A stretch of 64,000 bases of DNA from Raoultibacter phocaeensis (lineage in GTDB: Bacteria; Actinomycetota; Coriobacteriia; Coriobacteriales; Eggerthellaceae), in contig NZ_CABDUX010000002.1 of assembly GCF_901411515.1 (NCBI RefSeq), positions 1-64,000 of the forward strand. The letters are read 5' to 3'. The notes under the pieces are model-generated. The model did not search any database, had not been told where the DNA came from, and worked only from the letters and a program-made list of their open reading frames with translations. Positions 46,803 through 53,964 of the stretch are shown one piece after another (positions within the stretch are counted from its first letter, which is position 1; each line of letters opens with the position of its first letter). A program made the translations under genes and the position numbers.

Positions 46803-48525
46803 GCTGCTGGACCTCAACCTCTTTCGAAATAGCTTGATCGCCGCAATCAAGGCGCTGGAACTGCGCAAACGCGCCGTGCCGTTCGACGAGCGAATCGTAG
46901 GTTCCTGTTTCTTGGATACGTCCCTGGTGCATAAAGAGTATAGCATCGTAGCGGTTCAAAAGTTCGGGTCTCAGGTTGTGGGTGATGGTTATCATGGTCA
47001 GATCTTCGAGTTCCAAAAGCGCGTTTTCGATGTCGTAGGCGGTTTGGATGTCTACCGCGCTCGTGCCCTCGTCGAGGATGAGCAAAGGCTTCTGCTCGAT
47101 CAGCGCCCGCGCAACGGCGATTCGCTGACGCTGGCCTCCTGAAAGCTTGGAGCCCATCTCGCCTGCGCGGGTGGCGAGCCCGCTTTCGGTTTGATCGAGG
47201 AATTTTGCGACGCCGCTCGTATCCAGCGCTTTGCGCCATTCGGCTTTCGAATACGTGCGGCCAAGGCCGATGTTGTACTCGATGGTTTCGTCGAATAAGT
47301 AGACGCCCTGGTGGATGGTCGACATGATGCTGAGCAGCTCGTCGATATCGAGATCGCGGAGCTCGGTTCCGTCTACCCGAATCGCACCGGAATACGTGCT
47401 GTGTTCTGCTCCCAAAAGACCCATAAGCGTGCTTTTTCCGCAACCGCTTTCGCCCACAAGCGCGTACTTCTTGCCTTTTTCGAGCGTCAGATCAAGCTCG
47501 GAAAGAACCGGCTGGCCTTCCGAGTAGGCAAAGCCGAGCTCTTCGAACCGAATATCCTTTTCGAAGGCCGGTTTGGTTGTTCCGCGGAACGCGGACGGCT
47601 CGGGAGTGCTCAGCTCTTCGAGCCTGCCGAGTACGGGCAGCGCTCCTTGGATTCGGGGGATGCTTTGCATGATAACCGCAACCGGTTGCACGAAAGCGCC
47701 TGAGAGCTGCAGGATAGCCAGAAGCGCTCCGGCAGTCATCTGTCCGTTCAGAACCAGAAAACCTGCTACCAGCATGGTGCCGATTTGGGATCCTGCACCC
47801 ACGACAGCGGCGATGCTTTCGCTGACTGATAAGAGCTTATCGACGGCGTATTTTCTGGTTGCAAGAGTTCGGTTCTGATCGGAGAAGTCTTCCCTAACCC
47901 GATCGGCCAGCCTGTACGAACGGATGACGTCATAGCCCGAGAACTGATCCTTCACTTTCATGGTGAAGAGGGAAAGACCCGCTGAATACGCTTCTTGCCG
48001 CTTGCCTATGGGCTTGCCCAAGCTGGCAGGAAGAAGGTACATGAGGACGAGGCTCGCTACCATGATCCCGCCGATGAGGGGACTGTAGAAAAAGAGGGCG
48101 ACGGCGGCCATCACGAAAATGATCGCGTATTGGATCGTGTTGAGAAACGGCACGATGACGTTCTCCTCGATAATCGTCATGTCGTTGGTGAGTGCGGAGA
48201 GGTAATCGGCGGTGTTTGTTGTGCGGTACTGTTCGGTGTCGCGGGACAGTATGCCCTTCTGAACACGAGACCGAAGATCTCGGATGGCGTTGACGACGAG
48301 CTTCTTCTCGGCAAGCGTAGCGCCGAGCGCCACGACGAGCAGGATGACAATGTAGCCGACTACGACCCAAATCATAGTGGTGAAGAGCTCCCAGTTTCCG
48401 TCAACTACCGCGTTGAGGATGTTTTCCAAGATGACTGCTGCCGCAATCGTAAGCGCCGCGCTCATGATGCTCAGGATCATGGTGAGGACGAAGAGGGCTT
48501 TGTGGTTACGGAAAAGCTTGAGCAT
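46774..48525 (-). CDS. ABC exporter, fused permease and ATPase
   Basis: 583-residue half-transporter. Six membrane spans in residues 10-300 (LFVLTMILSIMSAALTIAAA and so on). ATPase: Walker A VGESGCGKSTLMGLL near 370, signature KLSGGQRQRIAVARALI near 470, Walker B LLILDEGTSAVD (Glu then Gly-Thr-Ser rather than the usual Ala-Thr-Ser) and the H-loop TITHNLRPELL. Start at 48525 follows AAGGAG. It is not closely similar to the exporter at 17519. The coupled ArsR-type gene probably regulates it. Substrate unknown; peptide or drug export is typical. Confidence 0.9.
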   Translation of the reverse strand: MLKLFRNHKALFVLTMILSIMSAALTIAAAVILENILNAVVDGNWELFTTMIWVVVGYIVILLVVALGATLAEKKLVVNAIRDLRSRVQKGILSRDTEQYRTTNTADYLSALTNDMTIIEENVIVPFLNTIQYAIIFVMAAVALFFYSPLIGGIMVASLVLMYLLPASLGKPIGKRQEAYSAGLSLFTMKVKDQFSGYDVIRSYRLADRVREDFSDQNRTLATRKYAVDKLLSVSESIAAVVGAGSQIGTMLVAGFLVLNGQMTAGALLAILQLSGAFVQPVAVIMQSIPRIQGALPVLGRLEELSTPEPSAFRGTTKPAFEKDIRFEELGFAYSEGQPVLSELDLTLEKGKKYALVGESGCGKSTLMGLLGAEHSTYSGAIRVDGTELRDLDIDELLSIMSTIHQGVYLFDETIEYNIGLGRTYSKAEWRKALDTSGVAKFLDQTESGLATRAGEMGSKLSGGQRQRIAVARALIEQKPLLILDEGTSAVDIQTAYDIENALLELEDLTMITITHNLRPELLNRYDAILFMHQGRIQETGTYDSLVERHGAFAQFQRLDCGDQAISKEVEVQQHEIPSTPGD

Positions 48526-48556
48526 GAGGTGCTCCTTTTTCGGATGGTCTGACGAT

Positions 48557-48588
48557 GACTCATATTAGATGAATGTCTAATACGAGTC
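48557..48588. promoter_or_regulatory. Operator palindrome upstream of ABC-ArsR operon
   Basis: GACTCATATTAGA (48557-48569) and TCTAATACGAGTC (48576-48588) form a 13-bp inverted repeat with one mismatch around a 6-base centre. It lies about 30 bases ahead of the minus-strand ABC start and suits the ArsR-type protein encoded by that operon. Confidence 0.65.
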
Positions 48589-48707
48589 AATATGAATATT
48601 ATCGAACTTTTAAGGAGTTGCTACCGAGCGTTTGGGACCTCGACAAAGCGATTATCGGTTGAGCACGTTATCCGGTGTCGTCCGTCATGACTAGACTCCG
48701 CTGCATG

Positions 48708-48749
48708 CAAGAAGCCGCTCGTCGAATCCAATCGACGAGCGGCTTCTTG
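48708..48749. terminator. Strong terminator hairpin
   Basis: A perfect 18-bp stem, 48708-48725 with 48732-48749, around the loop ATCCAA. The arms begin with A and end with T runs (CAAGAAG/CTTCTTG). It lies downstream of the minus-strand gene at 48793 and separates it from the ABC-ArsR operon. Confidence 0.8.
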
Positions 48750-48792
48750 TGCCATCCGTTTGCTCGGGCTCGAAACAAGAGCCCGCTAAACG

Positions 48793-49284
48793 TTAGCAGC
48801 GCGTTGCGTAGAGGTCTACGTTGATGTGCCACGTGCCGTCATCTGCAACAGTGACGTTCTGCCAATGGAAGGCGTTGTCTTCAATGCTCGCGAAAACCCA
48901 CTTCTGCCGCTCGTCCGCGATGTTCGTCAGCACTATCATGCCGTCCTGTTTCCTCGCCTCGAGCCGTATGATCTTTCCCGTAAAGCAATAGGCGATGTCC
49001 CAGGCGTGCGTACCGGGGTTGTAAATGCGAAGCGTCGTCCCGTACTCTTCGTCGGGGTGGGGCGTTGCGGTTCTCGTGTCGCGCGAGGGTAGGATGATCA
49101 CGTCCTGTATCGCCATGCCTTCGAGAATACGTGCGAAATGCCACTCGCCCTTGACCGTGCGCAACGTGTTGTGGTCGATATAGTCGAAACTCCAGCTGCC
49201 GACGAGTGCACCAAAGTAGTCGTACTCTTCGGGCAACTCGTCGCTTTTGGCTTCACTTGTCAGGGTTTCTATGAAATTTTGCAT
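48793..49284 (-). CDS. Conserved hypothetical protein (DUF1579-like)
   Basis: 163 residues, soluble. The central pattern LVGSWSFDYIDHN, KGEWHFARILEGMAIQDVI and DEEYGTTLRIYNPGTHAWD resembles the beta-barrel DUF1579-type proteins, in which a Gly-x-Trp start opens the barrel; the match is by pattern only. Start at 49284 follows GGAGGA. It is a single-gene unit followed by a strong terminator. Function unknown; small-molecule binding is plausible for the fold. Confidence 0.6.
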   Translation of the reverse strand: MQNFIETLTSEAKSDELPEEYDYFGALVGSWSFDYIDHNTLRTVKGEWHFARILEGMAIQDVIILPSRDTRTATPHPDEEYGTTLRIYNPGTHAWDIAYCFTGKIIRLEARKQDGMIVLTNIADERQKWVFASIEDNAFHWQNVTVADDGTWHINVDLYATRC

Positions 49285-49423
49285 GCGATCATCCTCCGCT
49301 AACCAGTTTCTTTCGATGCGTGCATTGTACCTTTTGGAGACTGGTATCCATGGGCTTACGGCTGGATCATGGGTTTTCCTTAAGCGTGCAGCAGCATGCA
49401 CCTCTGTTTACGGTAAAGGCAGA

Positions 49424-50065
49424 TCAGCGCTCGTTGCTCGTCGTTGGCAACGTTTGCATGAGGGCGAAGAAATGCTCGGAATTCCCGCTGTTGAAGTATT
49501 CGTACCAGTGCTCCAGCGTATCCGATCGAAACACGTCGAGGCGCTCGATGATGTGCTTGGTCCACGGTAAAGCGCCTGTGGAACCTGCGGTGATGAGATG
49601 ATCATCCGCCACCGACGGCTCATCCCGGTACAATTGCTGTCCTTTGTAGCCGGGGGAGACCATCTCGAGGAAACCAGGCCCGTTGCTGGTATGCGGGCGC
49701 GCGTCTAGAAGGCCGGCGTCGGCAAGCGCAGCGGTGGCTCCGCAGATTGCGCACACCGTGGCATCCGAAGCGAGGAACTCGCTTGCTTTTTCGATAATGG
49801 CAGCATGGTTCGGGTCGTTCCAGGTGTTGGCACCTGGCAGCAAGAGCATGCTTGTCTTACTTGCGACGATATCGTCGACCAGGCAATCGGGCGTTATCGT
49901 CACTCCGCCCATGGTGTTGATCGGCTCTTTCGAGTAGCTTACCGTCTTGATCGCTAGGTGGGGTGCGTCTTTTTTGAAGAACCGTCTGGAATTGAGCTCC
50001 GCACTAACGTATCCCAACTCCCAATCGGCCAGCGTATCAAGGATGTAGATATAGATTGTGTACAT
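49424..50065 (-). CDS. DJ-1/PfpI-family protein
   Basis: 213 residues of the class I glutamine-amidotransferase-like fold. The nucleophile elbow is VCAICGATAALADAGLLD, with Cys near residue 108, and the preceding segment MLLLPGANTWND is the usual glutamate-strand region. Members act as deglycases, hydratases or regulators; the role here is unknown. Start at 50065 follows AGGAAAATGT. It shares orientation with the WYL regulator gene just upstream, which may control it. Confidence 0.85.
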   Translation of the reverse strand: MYTIYIYILDTLADWELGYVSAELNSRRFFKKDAPHLAIKTVSYSKEPINTMGGVTITPDCLVDDIVASKTSMLLLPGANTWNDPNHAAIIEKASEFLASDATVCAICGATAALADAGLLDARPHTSNGPGFLEMVSPGYKGQQLYRDEPSVADDHLITAGSTGALPWTKHIIERLDVFRSDTLEHWYEYFNSGNSEHFFALMQTLPTTSNER

Positions 50066-50185
50066 ACATTTTCCTGTTCTCGTTACGGTTTCTATCCGCG
50101 TTCAAGAAAAGCGGATAGAGCGGTCGGCTCCATGCGACATCCTAACAAAGAGAACATGACATCAGTATGTCTTGTTTATCGTACT

Positions 50186-51094
50186 TTATCGATAGTTCGA
50201 TACAATATTCTCTGCGGTGGTTTTCAGATCGTCCACAATGAAACGAGGCTCCACTACGTGCACCTTATCGCCAAAGCCGAGCAGCCAGGTAAGAATATAG
50301 TCGCGCTTCGTAAACGAGATCTCAAACCGCAAACCCGTGTCTGTTTCTTCGTAGCAATAGGGCCCGTACGCGTCGATTAGCCGATGCTTCTCGGACGGGT
50401 CGAACAGGGCGACGAGCGTATGCTCCCTATCTTCGGTAACCCAAGCCTCGAAGTCCTGCTTTTCCGGTGGAACAGCGCGCGGTGAAAACGTTTCATCGCA
50501 CACCTGCAGATTCCAGAGGCGCTGGAGTTTGAACAGCCGAAAATCCGATTGATCCAAGCAAAATCCGAACACATACCACGCTGTCCATTGGAACACAACG
50601 AAATGAGGCTCGATACGGCGATGCGATTCGCCTTTTTCGTAGATGTAGTCGAACTCGATGAGCCGGTTGCTAAGCACGGCGCTTTTTATGAGTTCGATTT
50701 TTTCCGAATGATGATCTCCGCCATGCGAAGCGAGATCGATGACCACGGGTTCGCGCATTGAGACGACCGCGTCGCTCTTGGCGTGGAACTTATCGAGAAC
50801 ACGTTCGATGCTTGACTGCTCGGATACGCTGCCGAGCCCTTTCAACGCAGCGATGATGCTCGCCAGCTCATCTGCGGTTAAGACGCTTTTATCCAGCTTG
50901 AACCCTTCGACAATCGAGATACCGCCGCCGCTTCCTTGCTGGGTCACGAGGGGAATCCCCGCCCTGCACATCGCGTCGATATCGCGCCCGATCGTGCGAC
51001 GACTGACCTCGAACCTTTCAGCCAGTTCGGGCGCAGTCACGCGATCCTTCTGGAGGAGTATGGTCAGTATGCCAAGCATTCGATCGAGTTTCAT
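50186..51094 (-). CDS. WYL-domain transcriptional regulator (YafY-like)
   Basis: 302 residues. N-terminal DeoR-type helix-turn-helix (RMLGILTILLQKDRVTAPEL, AERFEVSRRTIGRDIDAM), then a WYL domain from about 140: LIEFDYIYEKGESHRRIEPH and WTAWYVFGFCLDQSDFRLFK, and the C-terminal extension LLGFGDKVHVVEPRFIVDDL. WYL domains bind nucleic acids or small ligands. The DJ-1 gene lies 120 bases downstream and is the likely target. Start ATG at 51094. Confidence 0.9.
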   Translation of the reverse strand: MKLDRMLGILTILLQKDRVTAPELAERFEVSRRTIGRDIDAMCRAGIPLVTQQGSGGGISIVEGFKLDKSVLTADELASIIAALKGLGSVSEQSSIERVLDKFHAKSDAVVSMREPVVIDLASHGGDHHSEKIELIKSAVLSNRLIEFDYIYEKGESHRRIEPHFVVFQWTAWYVFGFCLDQSDFRLFKLQRLWNLQVCDETFSPRAVPPEKQDFEAWVTEDREHTLVALFDPSEKHRLIDAYGPYCYEETDTGLRFEISFTKRDYILTWLLGFGDKVHVVEPRFIVDDLKTTAENIVSNYR

Positions 51095-51240
51095 AGTTCA
51101 TCACCGATTGCAGCATAGCGCAAAACACGACGATGGGTGACGTGTTCTGTTCAAGCCATAGCAATTGGAATGTGGGTCAGAGGCAGGGCATGGCTGTTGC
51201 CGCACTGCGTCTTAATGTAGAGCCGGCTGAACGCAAGCTA

Positions 51241-51283
51241 TTGTTCTACGACACCAAAATGATCTATCATTCTATCCTAGGAT
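51241..51283 (+). promoter_or_regulatory. Promoter with ATCCTAGGAT operator ahead of the NrfD-GntR-SPFH operon
   Basis: TTGTTC at 51241-51246 and TATCAT at 51265-51270, 18 bases apart. The 10-base palindrome ATCCTAGGAT follows at 51274-51283, where transcription should start. Close relatives of this palindrome occur at 53776-53790 and 53795-53810. Confidence 0.65.
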
Positions 51284-51323
51284 TGAAGGGGTGCATTTTG
51301 GACGCGAGAGCGGGAGGTCGGTC

Positions 51324-52250
51324 ATGTTCGGCATTTTGATCGTGTGCTACCTGTTCTTGGGCGGACTTGGCGGGGGGTTGTGCTTGGTGCTTTCGCTTAC
51401 GGGGCTTGCCGTTCCGCACGAAAGGCTCAGCCAGAGGTTGTCCCCATCGTATCGAAGCTTCTTTCGGTACGGATATACCGCATCGGCCTGCGTGCTCATT
51501 GCAGCCGCATTGTGTTTGCTTGTTGATTCGGGAAACCATGGAGCATTGACCTACTTGTTTTTCTCGGGGCGCATCACGTATCTTTCGGTGGGGTCGTATA
51601 TGCTCGTGGGTGCGGTAGCGCTCAGCGCGCTCTTGGCGTATCTTTGGGTGGTTCGAACTTCCGTGCAAAGGGTGGGGGTTTTCAGGGCGCTTCTGATTGT
51701 CGCCGCGCTTATCGGACTTGCGGTTGCTTTGTATACAGGGCTTTTTCTGGCGAGTATGCAAGCGGTTCCGTTTTGGAACACACCCTGGCTTCCGATGCTC
51801 TTTCTGCTCTCTTCTGTCTCTTGCGGGTTAGTTGCCGCTTTGATAGTTGGGCACATGAGCGGGGTGTCCTTGCAGTTCGAACAGTATTTCTCTCGCATGG
51901 CGGCCGTCGATGCGGCGGTTCTCGTTCTCGAGGCCGTGTGCCTGATCGGTCTTATTCTGAGTTCGCTGTTCGCGGGTGATTCCAATTCTGCCTCTGCTGC
52001 GGCACGCCTCTCGGCGAATGCTCTTATTTTCGGTGAATACGCTTGGATTTTCTGGTCAACATCGGTGTCGATCGGGCTTGTTGCCGCGTTTGTTGTCGAT
52101 GTGGCTGTTGCGAAATCCGGGCAGGTTTTGCTAGGCCGTCCCTTTTACTCCCTTGTGCCAGGGGTATGCGTGTTTGCAGGTGCTTTTACCTTGAGGTTCT
52201 GCATAGTGATGGCAGGAGAACACCCTGTCGCTAGTCTTTTAGGAGCGTGA
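51324..52250 (+). CDS. NrfD/DmsC-like membrane anchor subunit
   Basis: 308 residues with about eight membrane spans (ILIVCYLFLGGLGGGLCLVL, ALLIVAALIGLAVALYTGLFL, and so on), the pattern of NrfD/PsrC/DmsC quinol-binding anchors of molybdoenzyme complexes. Start at 51324 follows GGGAGG. It is the first gene of an operon with the GntR and SPFH genes, and the complex it would anchor (Mo subunit and 4Fe-4S subunit) is encoded by the next operon at 53965-58650. That second operon has no NrfD gene of its own, which supports the pairing. Confidence 0.8.
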   Translation: MFGILIVCYLFLGGLGGGLCLVLSLTGLAVPHERLSQRLSPSYRSFFRYGYTASACVLIAAALCLLVDSGNHGALTYLFFSGRITYLSVGSYMLVGAVALSALLAYLWVVRTSVQRVGVFRALLIVAALIGLAVALYTGLFLASMQAVPFWNTPWLPMLFLLSSVSCGLVAALIVGHMSGVSLQFEQYFSRMAAVDAAVLVLEAVCLIGLILSSLFAGDSNSASAAARLSANALIFGEYAWIFWSTSVSIGLVAAFVVDVAVAKSGQVLLGRPFYSLVPGVCVFAGAFTLRFCIVMAGEHPVASLLGA

Positions 52251-52254
52251 TCGC

Positions 52255-52737
52255 ATGGCAACCATCTCAGCCGACGGCTTTCCTTTCGAGGCTGATTCGG
52301 ATTCGACTTCCCCCTTGTGGGTCCAATTGCGAAAACGCATCGTTTTTCTGATAGGCTCCGGCTACTTGAAACCAGGCGATCAGCTGCCCAAGATACGCGA
52401 ACTCGCGGCGGCTTTGTCGATAAACTTCAATACGGTGAACAAATCGTATCTAAGCTTGTCTTCCGACGGCTATGTGGAATCGATTCGAGGGAAGGGCGTG
52501 TTCGTCTGCAACGTAGCGAAATCGGTAGACGAAGCAGAGCAAGGGGAGCTGGAGGCCCTGCTGGACGATTGCCTTCAAGCTTGCAAAAACCTTGGCTTAA
52601 GCTACGACGAGACGGTGGCGCAGATGACGCTTTACGTTCGGAGGCTGAAGATGAGGGAAGCCCAAGCGCATGTTGAGCCGGGAAGCAATGTGATCGAGCT
52701 CAAAACGCCCAATGTTTCTACGAAGAGGGAGGCGTAA
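52255..52737 (+). CDS. GntR-family regulator, YtrA type
   Basis: 160 residues. N-terminal winged helix: PLWVQLRKRIVFLIGSGYLK, PGDQLPKIRELAAALSINFN, TVNKSYLSLSSDGYVESIRG. The short C-terminal helical region (about 80-140) is typical of the YtrA group, whose members dimerise without a large ligand domain and usually control neighbouring membrane-protein genes. It starts 4 bases after the NrfD stop and ends 5 bases before the SPFH gene. The ATCCTAGGAT palindromes in front of this operon and the next are the probable targets. Confidence 0.9.
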   Translation: MATISADGFPFEADSDSTSPLWVQLRKRIVFLIGSGYLKPGDQLPKIRELAAALSINFNTVNKSYLSLSSDGYVESIRGKGVFVCNVAKSVDEAEQGELEALLDDCLQACKNLGLSYDETVAQMTLYVRRLKMREAQAHVEPGSNVIELKTPNVSTKREA

Positions 52738-52742
52738 CGATC

Positions 52743-53735
52743 ATGGCCAAAGATAAAAGCGGGGTAGCGCCACGCTCTTCGAAGGAGGAACCGGGTCGCG
52801 CCGAAAGACTCGGTGCCTATCAGTTCGTTCCCAAGGACAATGCTCAGCCTCCCGGGGAGCGCACTACGGGGGCGGGCATCATTTTGTTTTCGCTGTTCGT
52901 GTTCTGCATCGTGTTCATTGCAGTGTTCGCGCTCGGCTTCACGTTGTTCGGTCGCGCATTGCCGCTCGTGACGTTGTTCTCGTTCGTAGCCGCCATGCTC
53001 GCGTCGATGTCGATCCATATTGCTCAGCAGTGGGAGCGTGTGGTCGTACTCCGCTTGGGAGGCTTCAACCGCGTATCGGGGCCGGGTTTGTTCTGGACCA
53101 TTCCGTTCTTCGAGCAGAACGCCATGCGCGTCGATTGCCGCGTGCGCGCTACCACCCTCGATGCAAAGGAGACGCTCACGGCCGATCTGGTACCCTTAGA
53201 CGTGAATGCGGTCTTGCTGTGGATGGTTTACGATGCCAAGGCGGCCTGCACCGAATGCAGCGATTTCAGTCGCACGGTTGAGCTGAGTGCGCAGGCGGCT
53301 CTGCGCGATGCTATCGGACGCTTAACCGCGGCGGAAGTGGCAATTCGAAGGGAGCAGTTGGATATCGATATCAAGGAGGCTTTGGAGGCGGAGGCAGAGC
53401 AATGGGGTCTTTCGGTTCTTTCGGTAAAGGTCCGCGATATCCTGCTTCCCTTCGAGCTGCAGGGCGTGATGAGCATGGAGGCCCAGGCGGAGCAGCGCCG
53501 CAAAGCCCGCGTGATCCTCATGGAGGCCGAAGAGGACATAGCCACCATGGTGAGCGCAGTGAGCGAAGTTTACGGTGGGGAAGACGCCGCCTTGAAGCTG
53601 CGATCAATGCATTTACTGAACGAAAGCGTGCGCGAGGCAGGCAGCACGTTGGTGGTTCCCAGCAGCTTTAGCGAGGGGTTTGGCGACGTGTTGCCTGATG
53701 AAGCCAAGAAAACCATTGCGAAGAAGTTAAAATAG
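52743..53735 (+). CDS. SPFH/band-7 (stomatin-like) membrane protein
   Basis: 330 residues. A polar N-terminus of about 40 residues, two adjacent membrane spans (IILFSLFVFCIVFIAVFALG, LVTLFSFVAAMLASMSI), then the SPFH domain: QQWERVVVLRLGGFNRVSGP, GLFWTIPFFEQNAMRVDCRV, TTLDAKETLTADLVPLDVNA, and ILLPFELQGVMSMEAQAEQR. Stomatin-like proteins form oligomeric membrane scaffolds. Its place between the NrfD anchor and the molybdoenzyme operon, and co-transcription with the GntR regulator, suggest a role in assembling or shielding that respiratory complex. This is inference. Confidence 0.9.
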   Translation: MAKDKSGVAPRSSKEEPGRAERLGAYQFVPKDNAQPPGERTTGAGIILFSLFVFCIVFIAVFALGFTLFGRALPLVTLFSFVAAMLASMSIHIAQQWERVVVLRLGGFNRVSGPGLFWTIPFFEQNAMRVDCRVRATTLDAKETLTADLVPLDVNAVLLWMVYDAKAACTECSDFSRTVELSAQAALRDAIGRLTAAEVAIRREQLDIDIKEALEAEAEQWGLSVLSVKVRDILLPFELQGVMSMEAQAEQRRKARVILMEAEEDIATMVSAVSEVYGGEDAALKLRSMHLLNESVREAGSTLVVPSSFSEGFGDVLPDEAKKTIAKKLK

Positions 53736-53775
53736 CTCAACTCCCTGAAGCAATTATCCTCAAAGAAGTATCGAG

Positions 53776-53821
53776 CAATCCTAAGATTAGTATAGCAATC
53801 CTAGGATTGCCGTGCTATGAT
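53776..53821 (+). promoter_or_regulatory. Tandem palindromic operators and promoter of the Mo-reductase operon
   Basis: CAATCCTAAGATTAG at 53776-53790 is an imperfect palindrome, and GCAATCCTAGGATTGC at 53795-53810 is a perfect 16-base one; their starts are about 20 bases (two helical turns) apart. TATGAT at 53816-53821 is a good -10, so the second site covers the -35 zone. The same core as at 51274-51283 implies a shared regulator, most simply the GntR protein at 52255. Confidence 0.7.
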
Positions 53822-53964
53822 TTTGAAAAATCGATCGGTTTTCAGAAACAAGCAAGAAGACGTGAAAACGCTTTATTGTTGCGTGGGATACGGGGCGCCG
53901 ATGATTTCGCTGTGCGGTTTGCTGCAAAACTCGCGGCGTCCTCCGTTCGATAGGGGGAGGATAC

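Noticed and set aside
53795-53810. Possible phage attachment site
   Set aside because: No integrase or direct repeat pair is nearby, and the same core recurs at another promoter, which fits an operator better.
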